The notes: generated by a model not told the origin, from the sequence alone. A stretch of DNA of 24,304 nucleotides from an uncultured Eubacteriales bacterium (GCA_900555855.1 USML01000020.1:1-24304); one strand, 5' to 3'. Shown: positions 1 through 7,447, numbered from the stretch's first letter. Numbers and translations are program-made.

Positions 1-184
1 CCTCGGTAAAGGGCTTTTCCACATCAAAATCGTAATAAAAGCCGTTTTCGATGGAGGGGCCGATGGCCAGCTTGACCTCCGGATGCAGGCGCTTCATGGC
101 CTGGGCCAGAACATGGGAGCAGGTGTGCCAATAGGTCCTGCGGTATTCGGGATTTTCAAAGGTATACAGATTTTCTTCGCTCAT
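1..184 (-). CDS. thrS: Threonyl-tRNA synthetase, N-terminal part (cut by window edge)
   Basis: This is the first 61 codons of an enzyme that charges tRNA-Thr with threonine in the cytoplasm. The product begins [20 protein letters not shown] and continues with [14 protein letters not shown] and [15 protein letters not shown]. These are the zinc/editing-domain histidine motif (HxxxH) and the [10 protein letters not shown] block typical of ThrS. The usual ThrS starts with a TGS domain of about 60 residues; here the editing domain begins almost at once. The ATG at 184 has a GAGGG ribosome site seven bases upstream. The T-box terminator ends only about 42 bases before it, so there is no room for a TGS domain. 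The gene is regulated by the threonine T-box just upstream. The remainder lies left of the window. Confidence 0.93.
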   Translation of the reverse strand, partial: MSEENLYTFENPEYRRTYWHTCSHVLAQAMKRLHPEVKLAIGPSIENGFYYDFDVEKPFTE

Positions 185-226
185 GTTGCGTCCCTCGCTT
201 TATTTTGTATTTTTTTCTTACTGAAG

Positions 227-263
227 CAAAAAACGCCTCCGCACCCAAAGGGTGCAGAGACGC
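227..263 (-). terminator. Regulated intrinsic terminator of the thrS T-box
   Basis: On the minus strand, GCGTCTCTGCACCC and GGGTGCGGAGGCG pair as a long stem with a short TTT loop, followed by TTTTTTG. The T-box core sequence lies just upstream and can pair with the 5' arm to form the competing antiterminator. Confidence 0.9.
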
Positions 264-462
264 ATCAAACGATCCGTGGTCCCACTCTGCTTGCGCCAAA
301 AAAGGCGCCGCTTGCGGCTGCTGTAACGGGCGGCTCCCGTCCCGCTTGTTTCGCGGGCGGCTCAGGGGTGGTACGGCCGGCGCTCCCGCAGGATGCTCTC
401 ACCAAATGCATCCCTCTCTTGGCGGCGCTTTCCGGTTTCTTCCCCGTCCATGCCATTTTGAT
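227..462 (-). promoter_or_regulatory. T-box riboswitch leader, threonine-specific, controlling thrS
   Basis: This leader RNA senses uncharged tRNA-Thr and lets transcription proceed into thrS when threonine charging is low. On the minus strand the Stem I distal motifs AGAGAGGGA and GGTGAGAG lie in 391-420. The specifier strand GTACCACCCC places ACC (Thr) followed by the conserved A at 372-370, next to a base helix (CCCC pairing with GGGG near 447). The T-box core AGAGTGGGACCACGG lies at 288-274. The leader ends in a terminator hairpin at 263-227. These motifs are seen directly. The threonine specificity agrees with the downstream gene. The exact 5' end is inferred from the promoter at 469-497. 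Confidence 0.93.
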
Positions 463-468
463 GATGGA

Positions 469-497
469 AGTTTACACCCGCGGGCCGGTTTTGTCAA
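469..497 (-). promoter_or_regulatory. Sigma-A type promoter of thrS
   Basis: On the minus strand a perfect -35 TTGACA (497-492) is followed by a 17-base spacer and TAAACT (474-469). Transcription would begin a few bases downstream, just ahead of T-box Stem I. The fit of position and spacing is the main support. Confidence 0.75.
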
Positions 498-514
498 GGG
501 GCGCGGCGGCCAAA

Positions 515-541
515 GGGGAAAAATTCCGGGAATTTTCCCGG
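515..541. promoter_or_regulatory. Nested inverted repeats between the divergent promoters (possible operator)
   Basis: Two overlapping perfect dyads are present: AAAATTCC-G-GGAATTTT at 520-536 and CCGGGAA-TT-TTCCCGG at 526-541. With one bulged A, the symmetry extends to GGG/CCC at 516-539. The block sits between the -35 boxes of the thrS promoter (left) and the deacetylase promoter (right), a usual place for a DNA-binding protein. No protein can be assigned. The rest of the 185-624 gap is taken up by the T-box leader and the two promoters. Confidence 0.45.
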
Positions 542-552
542 AGAGATCGGAC

Positions 553-581
553 TTGCCGGGCGAAAGAAAACATGCTACACT
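553..581 (+). promoter_or_regulatory. Probable sigma-A promoter of the deacetylase/ATP-grasp/flippase cassette
   Basis: TTGCCG (553-558), a 17-base spacer and TACACT (576-581) lie 43 bases before the chosen start codon. The match is 4/6 in each box. An overlapping TATAAG at 581-586 is an alternative -10 with poorer spacing. Confidence 0.5.
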
Positions 582-624
582 ATAAGAATCACAAAATCAC
601 AACAGGAGCTTGGGAGGAACGGCC

Positions 625-1854
625 ATGGGTCTTTATCAACTGGCCAGACGCGCCAACGCGCAGCTGAAAAAAATCAAAAAACGCCGGGCCGGGCGCATTC
701 TTTCTCCGGTGCGGCGGATCGAGCGGGTCTATCCGCCGGCAGAGGGCCGCTTTGTGGCCATGACCTTTGACGACGGCCCCACCGCCCTGCCCACCACCTC
801 CGACCCCAACACCGGTCTGACCGCCTCGCTGCTGGACACGCTGGCCCGCTTCGGCGCCAAGGGCACCTTTGATGTGATTGGCTCCACGGCGGGCAATTAT
901 CCGGACCAGCCGGGAACGCTGGGGGATTTCAGCTGGAGCGGCGTGCAGTTCGACCATTACCCCCGCTACGGCGAGGACGCGCTGGCCGGGGCGGTCCATC
1001 AGCCGGCGCTGATCCGCCGGATCCTGGCGGAGGGCCACGAGATCACCAGCCACACCTATTCCCACCGGCTCTGGGGCCCGATGCGGGCCGTCTATGGCAA
1101 GCGGGTCTGCTTCGAGACCCTTTCGCAGGTGACGGACGATCTTTCCCGGCTGGACCGCTATCTGGCGGAGGGCTTCGGCTGCCATGTGGCGCTGTCCCGC
1201 CCGCCCCACTATATCGACCGCATCCCGGACGGCGCCACCGCCTACGACGCTTACCGGATCCTGGGCTATCAATATCTGGCGGCCAGCTTCGACGGCGCCG
1301 GCTGGCAGCCGCTGGCCACCTATGAGGACGAGGTGGAGGCCATGGTCGCGCCGCTGCGCCGGGCGCTGGAAGCCGACCCCGACAGCCTGAACGGCCAGAT
1401 CATTTTCCAGAAGGACGGCTGCAGCATGAGCGAGCGGACCCCCGTGGCCGACGCGCTGCCCCGGCAGCTGGAGCTTCTGACCCAATACGGCTACCGGGTG
1501 ATCACCGTCTCGGCGCTGCTGGCGCGCTCCCCCTTTGAGGATCTGCCCTCCCACTGCCCGGAGATGGACGACATCCGCTTCCTGCTCTCCCGGGGACAGG
1601 TCATCGGCTACCGCAGCAACACCTTTGCGCCCAGCCGGCGGCTGACGGCAGACGAGTTTTATATCATGGCGGCGGATCCGGCCATCTTCCGGCAGGCCCG
1701 CCCGCTGTCCTACGGCGAAATGAAGCGGCTGGCCCGGGCCTATGCAAGGGAACAGGGCATCGACTTCCGCCGGGACGCCCTGCAGGGCCGCCGCCGCATC
1801 ACCCGTCTGGAGGCCGTCCCGCTGCTGCGGGCGCTTGTGGAGGCGCGCGCATGA
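625..1854 (+). CDS. NodB-type polysaccharide deacetylase (CE4) with SLH-like C-terminal region, no signal peptide
   Basis: This is a 409-residue protein of the carbohydrate esterase 4 family, metal-dependent enzymes that remove N-acetyl groups from sugars. TFDDGP (47-52, metal Asp50) and HTYSH (143-147, two metal His) are intact. SRPPHY (191-196) and DGAGW (223-227) fit the later family motifs. The last motif, normally a leucine-x-histidine, reads IIFQKDG (259-265), so that His is missing. Residues 304-350 look like an S-layer homology repeat (FEDLPSH, then GQVIGYRSNTFAP and LTADEF); 352-409 may be a second, degenerate one. The N-terminus is basic, without signal peptide or membrane segment, so the protein appears cytoplasmic. 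The ATG at 625 was chosen because GGAGG lies seven bases upstream; an in-frame TTG at 610 is less likely. The gene overlaps the ATP-grasp gene as ATGA. The true substrate is unknown. Confidence 0.85.
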   Translation: MGLYQLARRANAQLKKIKKRRAGRILSPVRRIERVYPPAEGRFVAMTFDDGPTALPTTSDPNTGLTASLLDTLARFGAKGTFDVIGSTAGNYPDQPGTLGDFSWSGVQFDHYPRYGEDALAGAVHQPALIRRILAEGHEITSHTYSHRLWGPMRAVYGKRVCFETLSQVTDDLSRLDRYLAEGFGCHVALSRPPHYIDRIPDGATAYDAYRILGYQYLAASFDGAGWQPLATYEDEVEAMVAPLRRALEADPDSLNGQIIFQKDGCSMSERTPVADALPRQLELLTQYGYRVITVSALLARSPFEDLPSHCPEMDDIRFLLSRGQVIGYRSNTFAPSRRLTADEFYIMAADPAIFRQARPLSYGEMKRLARAYAREQGIDFRRDALQGRRRITRLEAVPLLRALVEARA

Positions 1855-3014
1855 ACCGTGTGATCGTTACCGATACCCAATACCGTATGGCGCTGGCCCC
1901 CATGCGAACGCTGGCGAAAGCGGGCTGGGCCGTCACGGCGGCCGCCTTTGAGACCACCGTCCCCGGCGCGCGGCTGGGCTTTTTCTCCCGGGACGCCCGG
2001 GACACGCTGCTGCTGCCCGAGGATGGCGAGGGCTTCTGTGCCGCGCTGAAAGCGGCGGCGGGAGATGACCGGCCCGTTCTGCTCTGCGGCAACCGGAAAA
2101 GCATGGTCCTGGCCATGGCAAACCGCGCCCGGCTGGAACGCCGGCTGGATCTGCTGCTGCCCTCGGAAGCGGCCATGGCCGCCGCCGACGACAAGGGCCG
2201 GATGTATCAGACCGCCCTGCGGCTGGGCATTCCCGCGCCGCAGACCACCTGCCTTTCAGAGCACGGCAGTCTGGACGCGCTGGAGCGCGCCGTCCGCTAT
2301 CCCTGCATCATCAAATACCGCAACGGCGAAGCGCTGGGCCTGAAGCCCGCCGCCCGCTATGCCGTGGTGCGTGATCGGCAGACTTTTCTGGAGGCCTATG
2401 CCCGCATGGACCGGCTGGATCCCGATCCCATCGCCTCCGATTATATCGCGGGCCACGATCTGGGCGCTGCGGTGGTGATGGACAAGGCCTGCCGCCCGGT
2501 GGGCGTCCTCTGCTACGAGAGCCTGCGGGAATATCCCCTGGCCGGCGGCCCCACCTGTGCCCTGCGGACGGTCTGGTCGCCCCGGCTCGCCCAATCTGCC
2601 TGCGCCCTGCTGCAGGAGATCGGCTTCACCGGCCTTGCCATGCTGGATTTTCGCGGCACGCCGGAGCAGCCCTGGTTTCTGGAGATCAATCCCCGGCTCT
2701 GGGGCAGCGCCATGATCGCGCCCCTCAGCGGCAGCCCGCTGTTCCTCCGCTGTGCGGAAGCGGCCCGGGGCACGGCGGCGCCGCTGGAGCCGGACCGGCT
2801 CGCGCCGGATTATCAGGTGGGGCGGCAGATGCGCTTTACGCCCCAGAGCCTGGCCTGCTTTGCCGCGCTGATGAAGCGCCCGGGCCGGGGCGCCGCGCTG
2901 GCCGCCAGCCTGAAAAGCACCTTGGATCCCCGCGTCCGGGACGGCCTGTTCACCTGGCGCGATCCCCTGCCCTATCTGCATTATCTGGCCGATCTGCTCC
3001 GGCGCCGTGCCTGA
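1851..3014 (+). CDS. ATP-grasp family carboxylate-amine/thiol ligase (function unknown)
   Basis: This is a 387-residue cytoplasmic protein with an ATP-grasp fold like that of CarB- and PylC-type ligases, which activate a carboxylate with ATP and join it to an amine or thiol. CIIKYR (152-157) supplies the nucleotide-binding Lys, ASDYIAGHDLG (195-205) is the hinge/central strand, and MLDFRG with FLEINPRLWGS (264-286) carries the Mg-binding Asp and Glu/Asn. The N-terminal third is a Rossmann-like PreATP-grasp domain starting RVIVTDTQYRMAL. Its ATG overlaps the deacetylase stop (ATGA), indicating translational coupling, and a flippase gene follows 30 bases later. An attractive role is adding an amino acid or other acid to an amine exposed by the deacetylase on a lipid-linked glycan. 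That role is inference; the fold assignment is firm. Confidence 0.85.
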   Translation: MNRVIVTDTQYRMALAPMRTLAKAGWAVTAAAFETTVPGARLGFFSRDARDTLLLPEDGEGFCAALKAAAGDDRPVLLCGNRKSMVLAMANRARLERRLDLLLPSEAAMAAADDKGRMYQTALRLGIPAPQTTCLSEHGSLDALERAVRYPCIIKYRNGEALGLKPAARYAVVRDRQTFLEAYARMDRLDPDPIASDYIAGHDLGAAVVMDKACRPVGVLCYESLREYPLAGGPTCALRTVWSPRLAQSACALLQEIGFTGLAMLDFRGTPEQPWFLEINPRLWGSAMIAPLSGSPLFLRCAEAARGTAAPLEPDRLAPDYQVGRQMRFTPQSLACFAALMKRPGRGAALAASLKSTLDPRVRDGLFTWRDPLPYLHYLADLLRRRA

Positions 3015-3044
3015 GCCTTCCGCGCCGGAAAGGAGAAGACCCCC

Positions 3045-4589
3045 ATGGCGGAAAAGAAACATTCTGTCCTTACCTCCGCGAGCCTGATCGTGATGGTGAT
3101 GCTGGCCTCCAAGCTGCTGGGCTTTGTCCGGCAGGTGGTCATTGCCGCCGCCTTCGGCTCCGGCGCGGAGACGGATCTCTATTTCGTCTCCAGCGATTTT
3201 ATGATCAGTCTTTCCGGCGCGCTGCTCTCTGCCCTGAGCACGGCGCTGGTGGCCCGCTACATCGAGATCTCGGTGAAGGATTCCCGCAAGGCCGCCGGCA
3301 AGGTGGCCTCCCAGATGCTTTCCCTGTTTCTGCTCATCGCCGCCGCCTGCATCGCTCTGACCTGCCTGCTGGCCCCGCAGCTGGCCCGGCTCCTTTCCCC
3401 CACCGTCACCGGGGACAATGCCGCCCGGCTGGTGCGCTACCTGCGGTTTTTTTCCATCACCTTTGTCTTTACGGCCTTTCAATCCATCTATGCTGCGGTG
3501 CTCAACGCCAACGACCGCTATGTGCCGGGCAAGCTCTATGGCGTGGTCTATAATCCCATCGCCATCGGCTGCGCCGTGCTGTTCTCCGGGCGCTTCGGCA
3601 TCCGCGTTCTGCTCTGGGCCTATCTGGCGGGCAATCTGCTGCAGACGCTGCTGCTGCGCCAGTGCAGCCGGAAGATCTTCACCTTCCGCCCCACCCTGAG
3701 CCTGCGGAACGAAAATGTCCGCTATCTGGTGCAGCTCTCCATCCCCCTGCTCTTGAGCAATCTCTTTCTGCAGCTCAACGGCGTGGTGGACAAGGCCCTC
3801 TGCTCCTATCTGGGCGAGGGCTTCGCCTCCAACTATCAATATGCCTATACGCTGGAGCAGTTCGTCACCGGCACCATCACCGCCACCCTGAGCCTGATCC
3901 TGCTTTCCCGCTATTCCACCTATGTGGCGGAGCACGATACGGAGCGGCTGACGGACGAGTTTCACCGGTCGGTGAGCGGGCTGGTGCTGCTGCTGGCGCC
4001 GATTGCACTGCTGGCCTGCCTTTTTTCCACCGATCTGGTGCGCATCGTTTATCTCCGGGGCGAGTTTGACGCCGCCGCCGCCCACTACACCGCCCAGGCC
4101 CTGGTGGGCTTTGCCGTGGGCTTCCCGCTGGTGGCCATCCGGGAGATGCTGATCCGGCTGCACTTCGCCTATCAGAATACGAAAATGCCCATGCTGTCCA
4201 ACATCGCCTCCGTGGTCCTCAACGCCGCGCTGAGCATCCTTCTGGCCCGGTATATCGGGATCCTGGGCATTGCGCTGGCCACCAGCCTCAGCGCCATACT
4301 GACGATCTTCCTGCTGGACCGCTCCGCCCGGCAGTATCTTCCAAAACACCGCTTTTCCGCCTTTGTACCGCTGTTTCTGCGGGTGGCGCTGGCCTGTGTT
4401 CTGGCGGCGCTCCCGGCGCTGGCCCTGCGGCGCTGGCTGCCGGCAGCTTCGCTGGCCGGCCTGCTGGGGCGCTTCCTGCTTTCTGCCCTGTGCGCCGGAG
4501 CAATCTATCTGGCGGCGCTGCTGGCCGTCCGCTGTCCGGAGCTGAAGCAGGCGCTGCAGGGGCTCCGAGGCCGGCTCCGCCGGAGCTGA
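3045..4589 (+). CDS. murJ: MurJ/MviN-family lipid-linked oligosaccharide flippase
   Basis: This is a 514-residue integral membrane protein of the MOP superfamily. MurJ flips lipid II from the inner to the outer face of the cytoplasmic membrane for peptidoglycan synthesis; paralogues move other lipid-linked glycans. The N-terminus (LIVMVMLASKLLGFVRQVVI, then FGSGAETDLYFVS) is the classic MurJ TM1 region with its GFxR motif. About fourteen hydrophobic segments follow, as expected. The start at 3045 is preceded by AAAGGAG. Being third in a cassette with a deacetylase and an ATP-grasp ligase suggests that it may flip a specialised modified precursor, and may not be the cell's main lipid II flippase. 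The C-terminus is basic and alanine-rich. No clear terminator follows. Confidence 0.88.
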   Translation: MAEKKHSVLTSASLIVMVMLASKLLGFVRQVVIAAAFGSGAETDLYFVSSDFMISLSGALLSALSTALVARYIEISVKDSRKAAGKVASQMLSLFLLIAAACIALTCLLAPQLARLLSPTVTGDNAARLVRYLRFFSITFVFTAFQSIYAAVLNANDRYVPGKLYGVVYNPIAIGCAVLFSGRFGIRVLLWAYLAGNLLQTLLLRQCSRKIFTFRPTLSLRNENVRYLVQLSIPLLLSNLFLQLNGVVDKALCSYLGEGFASNYQYAYTLEQFVTGTITATLSLILLSRYSTYVAEHDTERLTDEFHRSVSGLVLLLAPIALLACLFSTDLVRIVYLRGEFDAAAAHYTAQALVGFAVGFPLVAIREMLIRLHFAYQNTKMPMLSNIASVVLNAALSILLARYIGILGIALATSLSAILTIFLLDRSARQYLPKHRFSAFVPLFLRVALACVLAALPALALRRWLPAASLAGLLGRFLLSALCAGAIYLAALLAVRCPELKQALQGLRGRLRRS

Positions 4590-4634
4590 GGCGGCGAAAA
4601 AACAGAAAGCTTCCGATGTTCTCTTTTTTCCGGC

Positions 4635-4664
4635 TTGACAAGCTCCCGCTGTCTGTGCTTCAAT
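4635..4664 (+). promoter_or_regulatory. Promoter of the SLH protein gene
   Basis: A perfect TTGACA (4635-4640) is followed by 18 bases and TTCAAT (4659-4664, 4/6). It lies about 60 bases before the SLH protein ATG. A small GC hairpin (CGGGC-TTT-GCCCG, 4681-4693) falls in the leader just before the ribosome site. Confidence 0.6.
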
Positions 4665-4725
4665 ACTATTGAATGCAGGCCGGGCTTTGCCCGCCCATCT
4701 ATCTAAATAAGGAGGAAACCGATCT

Positions 4726-6015
4726 ATGAAAAAGCTCATCGCGCTGCTGCTGTCTCTGATGATGATGGCCGGAATGTGCTCCGCCTTTGCGGAGGGCGAT
4801 CTTGTGCTGATCTCTGCCAAGGATCCCCTGCCGGTGGACGCCGCCGTCCAGGAAGTGACCCTGCGCATCGAAGGCGCCGCCAAAAACCTGTATTATAAAA
4901 CGGTCGCCCTTCAGGAAAACGACACCGTCCTCACCCTGCTGGAGCGGGCGCTGACGGAAGCCAAGCTGACCTATACGGTCACCGACAGCTCCTACGGCGG
5001 AAAATATCTTTCCGAGCTGGCCGGCGAAAAGGAAGCTGCCTTCGGCGGCTATGACGGCTGGATGTATGCCGTCAACGGCGAGATGCCCATGGACACCATC
5101 GACGCCCACGCCCTCAAGGCCGGCGACAGCGTTTTGCTGTATTTCGGCGACATGAGCATCCTGCAGCCCATCGTGACCGTCGTCCGCTCTGAAGACGCCG
5201 TCGCCCTGAAGGTGGAAGCCGATGTGACCACCTACGACGAGCAGTGGAACCCCACCACCACCCGTCAGCCCATCGCTCAGGCCAAGCTCACCGTGGACGG
5301 CGCGGACTACACCACCGACGAAGCCGGCCAGGTGACCCTCTCTGCCGAGACCGCCGCCAAGGACGCCGTCTCCTTCCAGATCGCCAAGAGCACCGAAGCC
5401 GGTCTGACCCAGGTGGTCCGCTTTGCCCCCGACTATCAGCTGCAGCTGAAGGCGGAGGAGAAGCCCCTGACCTTCTCCGATGTGACCGAGGACGACTGGT
5501 ACTATACCGCCGTCATGGCCATGGCGGAAAAGAAGGCCGTCAACGGTTATTCCGACGGCGCTTTCCGTCCCAACAATAACATCTCCCGCGCTGAAGTCGC
5601 CGTCATCCTGTACCGTCTGGCCGGCTCTCCCGAAACGGAGACCGCCGCTTCCTTCTTCGATGTGAAGGCGGAGGACTGGTGCGCCAAGGAAGTGGCCTGG
5701 GCCGCGGAAGTGGGCGTCGTCAACGGCAAGGGCGACGGCACCTTCGCCCCCAACGCCAGCATCACCCGGCAGGATCTTGCCCTCATGCTCAGCCGCTTTG
5801 CGGAAAAGGTCCTGAAGAAGACCCTGCCCGAGACCGCCGAGGCCCCTGCCTTTGCGGACAACGCCGATATCGCCGCCTATGCCTCTGAAGCCGTCTATCA
5901 GCTGCAGAAGGCCGGCATCGTCTCCGGCGTGGACGGCAGCTTCCGCCCGCTGGACTGCGCCAACCGCGCCGTCACCTGCCAGATGCTGGACAATCTGCTG
6001 AAGGCCGCCGCCTGA
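4726..6015 (+). CDS. Secreted DUF4430 protein with three C-terminal S-layer homology domains
   Basis: This is a 429-residue surface protein. Residues 1-22 form a signal peptide (MKKLIALLLSLMMM, ending AFA before EGD). Residues about 45-145 resemble DUF4430 (NDTVLTLLERA, then GYDGWMYAVNGEMP and GDSVLLYFGD), a domain shared with cobalamin-binding transcobalamin-like and other surface proteins. Residues 165-240 look like a beta-rich spacer. Three SLH repeats follow at about 249-300, 309-360 and 375-425, with core motifs GYSDGAFRPN...SRAE, GKGDGTFAPN...TRQD and GVDGSFRPL...NRAV. SLH domains bind pyruvylated secondary cell-wall polymer. AAGGAGG ten bases upstream supports the ATG. The gene has its own promoter and terminator. 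Its ligand is not evident, and the third SLH motif is degenerate. Confidence 0.9.
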   Translation: MKKLIALLLSLMMMAGMCSAFAEGDLVLISAKDPLPVDAAVQEVTLRIEGAAKNLYYKTVALQENDTVLTLLERALTEAKLTYTVTDSSYGGKYLSELAGEKEAAFGGYDGWMYAVNGEMPMDTIDAHALKAGDSVLLYFGDMSILQPIVTVVRSEDAVALKVEADVTTYDEQWNPTTTRQPIAQAKLTVDGADYTTDEAGQVTLSAETAAKDAVSFQIAKSTEAGLTQVVRFAPDYQLQLKAEEKPLTFSDVTEDDWYYTAVMAMAEKKAVNGYSDGAFRPNNNISRAEVAVILYRLAGSPETETAASFFDVKAEDWCAKEVAWAAEVGVVNGKGDGTFAPNASITRQDLALMLSRFAEKVLKKTLPETAEAPAFADNADIAAYASEAVYQLQKAGIVSGVDGSFRPLDCANRAVTCQMLDNLLKAAA

Positions 6016-6052
6016 TCGACCTGCCGCCCGGGATTCCCGGATCTTCTTCCAT

Positions 6053-6283
6053 GGGAGCCTTTTGGCTCCCTTGGGAGACTGTCGAAAAACCGCTTCGCTG
6101 GGTTTTTCTCGACAGTTTGGCCCCGGCCTGCGGGCCGGTTTCGCCAAATTTTTGCGAAAATTTGGCGGGTCACGGTGTTTTTTCCCGGCGCATGTCCGTG
6201 AAAAAACATCCCATAGGAAAAAGTCTGCGTTTCCGCAGACTTTTTCGACAAGCTGAAGCGGCGGAGGATGCCCTCCGCCGCTT
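6053..6283. repeat. Cluster of nested palindromes, probable dispersed intergenic repeat element
   Basis: The stretch between the convergent SLH and mreB genes is almost wholly hairpins. GGGAGCC/GGCTCCC lies at 6053-6070; ACTGTCG-AAAAACC pairs with GGTTTTT-CTCGACAGT at 6078-6116; CCGGCC/GGCCGG sits near 6123-6138. CGCCAAATTTT/AAAATTTGGCG is a perfect 11-base stem at 6142-6167. GGTGTTTTTTC/GAAAAAACATC lies at 6174-6210, and two terminator-like stems follow at 6218-6283. An outer pair TGTCGAAAAA (6080-6089) and TTTTTCGACA (6241-6250) forms a perfect inverted repeat around the core. No protein is encoded and no target-site duplication was seen. This looks like a MITE- or REP-like element, which is inference from one copy. 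Confidence 0.55.
6218..6245 (-). terminator. Bidirectional-looking terminator, probably serving mreB
   Basis: AAAAAGTCTGCG and CGCAGACTTTTT form a perfect 12-base stem around a four-base loop, with A and T tracts on the two sides. It can therefore work on either strand. It lies 64 bases downstream of the mreB stop. Confidence 0.7.
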
Positions 6284-6290
6284 GTTTTTT
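6256..6290 (+). terminator. Intrinsic terminator on the plus strand (SLH gene side)
   Basis: AAGCGGCGGAGG (6256-6267) and CCTCCGCCGCTT (6272-6283) form a perfect 12-base stem with an ATGC loop, followed by GTTTTTTC. It lies about 240 bases after the SLH gene, past the other hairpins. Confidence 0.8.
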
Positions 6291-6308
6291 CTCTGATTCA
6301 GTTCATCT

Positions 6309-7337
6309 TCAGTTCATCTGGTTCCGGCGGCTGAGATTCATGGTGCCGTCCTGCATGGAATCAATGTTTTCCAGCGCCTTGCCGGTGCCATAGGCCACGC
6401 AGGAGATGGCGTCGTCCGCCACGCGGGTATGGATGCCGGTCTTGCTCTCGATGAGCTTGTCAAAGCCATAGACCAGACTGCCGCCGCCGGTCATCAGAAT
6501 GCCGTTGGTGGCGATATCGCCCACCAGCTCCGGCGCGGTGCGCTCCAGAACGGAATGGACCGCCTCCACGATACGGCCGGAAACATCCTCAAAGGCCTCC
6601 ATCATCTCGCTGGAGGTGACGGTAAAGGTCCGGGGCAGGCCGGTCATCAAGCAGCGGCCCTTGACCTCCATGACCTTCTCCTCAGGATAGGGATAGACGC
6701 AGCCGATGGTCATCTTCATTTCCTCGGCGGTGCGCTCGCCGATGAGCACATTGTGCTTCCGGCGGACATATTTCACCACGGCCTCGTCAAACTTGTCGCC
6801 GGCGATCTTGATGGAGGTGGATTCCACCACGCCGCCCAGAGAGATGACGGCGATATCCGCCGTGCCGCCGCCGATATCCACGATCATGTTGCCATTGGGC
6901 TGGGCAATATCCACGCCCGCGCCAATGGCCGCAGCCACAGGCTCTTCGATCAGATAGACTCGCCGGGCGCCGGCCTGCTCGCCGGCATCGATGACGGCGC
7001 GCTCCTCCACCTCAGTGATGACGCTGGGGATGCAGATCACCACATTGGGCTTGAACAGACGGAAGCCCAGCACCTTTTTGATAAAGTGCTTGATCATCTT
7101 CTCCGTCATCTCATAGTCGGAGATCACGCCCTCCCGCAGGGGGCGGACGGCGATAATGTTGCCAGGCGTGCGGCCCAGCATGCTCTGGGCCTCGGAGCCG
7201 ATGGCCAGCGTCTTGCCGGTGGTCTTGTCGATGGCCACGACAGAGGGCTCGCACAAAGCGATGCCCTTGCCCTTGACGAATACCAGAATGGAAGCGGTAC
7301 CCAGATCGATACCGATATCGTTGCCAGAAAACAGCAT
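6309..7337 (-). CDS. mreB: Rod-shape determining protein MreB (actin homologue)
   Basis: This is a 342-residue bacterial actin, a normal length for MreB/Mbl. It forms membrane-bound filaments that direct lateral cell-wall synthesis. GIDLGTASILVF (8-19) is the phosphate-1 motif, NVVICIPS and EERAVIDAGEQAGARRVYLI the connecting blocks, EEPVAAAIGAG and MIVDIGGGTADIAVISLGG the second phosphate loop, and GILMTGGGSLVYGFDKLI the adenosine-binding motif. The gene stands alone: mreC and mreD do not follow, so it is an orphan copy and could equally be called Mbl. It has its own strong promoter (7382-7410) and a GGGGTGA ribosome site. The paralogue assignment (MreB or Mbl) cannot be settled from this sequence. 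Confidence 0.93.
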   Translation of the reverse strand: MLFSGNDIGIDLGTASILVFVKGKGIALCEPSVVAIDKTTGKTLAIGSEAQSMLGRTPGNIIAVRPLREGVISDYEMTEKMIKHFIKKVLGFRLFKPNVVICIPSVITEVEERAVIDAGEQAGARRVYLIEEPVAAAIGAGVDIAQPNGNMIVDIGGGTADIAVISLGGVVESTSIKIAGDKFDEAVVKYVRRKHNVLIGERTAEEMKMTIGCVYPYPEEKVMEVKGRCLMTGLPRTFTVTSSEMMEAFEDVSGRIVEAVHSVLERTAPELVGDIATNGILMTGGGSLVYGFDKLIESKTGIHTRVADDAISCVAYGTGKALENIDSMQDGTMNLSRRNQMN

Positions 7338-7381
7338 ATAGGATCACCCCAAAGTTTCTTTCATGAAATTTCACTGTTTTT

Positions 7382-7410
7382 ATTATAGCCAATGCGATTT
7401 CCGATTTCAA
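7382..7410 (-). promoter_or_regulatory. Strong sigma-A promoter of mreB
   Basis: On the minus strand, TTGAAA (7410-7405), a 17-base spacer and a perfect TATAAT (7387-7382) lie 45 bases upstream of the mreB ATG. Confidence 0.88.
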
Positions 7411-7447
7411 CCGGATTTTCGGATTCTTCCTTAAATTTTCCTGAAAT

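Noticed and set aside
364..376. A T-box-like AGGGGTGGTACGG on the plus strand
   Set aside because: It is the complement of the specifier strand of the thrS leader. No Stem I, terminator or synthetase gene follows on the plus strand.
2256..4883. An 875-codon open frame on the minus strand
   Set aside because: It is antisense to the ATP-grasp and flippase genes, which have clear domains. Its product is low-complexity Gln/Gly/Ala, as expected from the opposite strand of GC-rich codons.
4699..6147. A 482-codon minus-strand frame, glycine-rich
   Set aside because: It mirrors the SLH gene, which has a signal peptide, domain structure and ribosome site on the plus strand.
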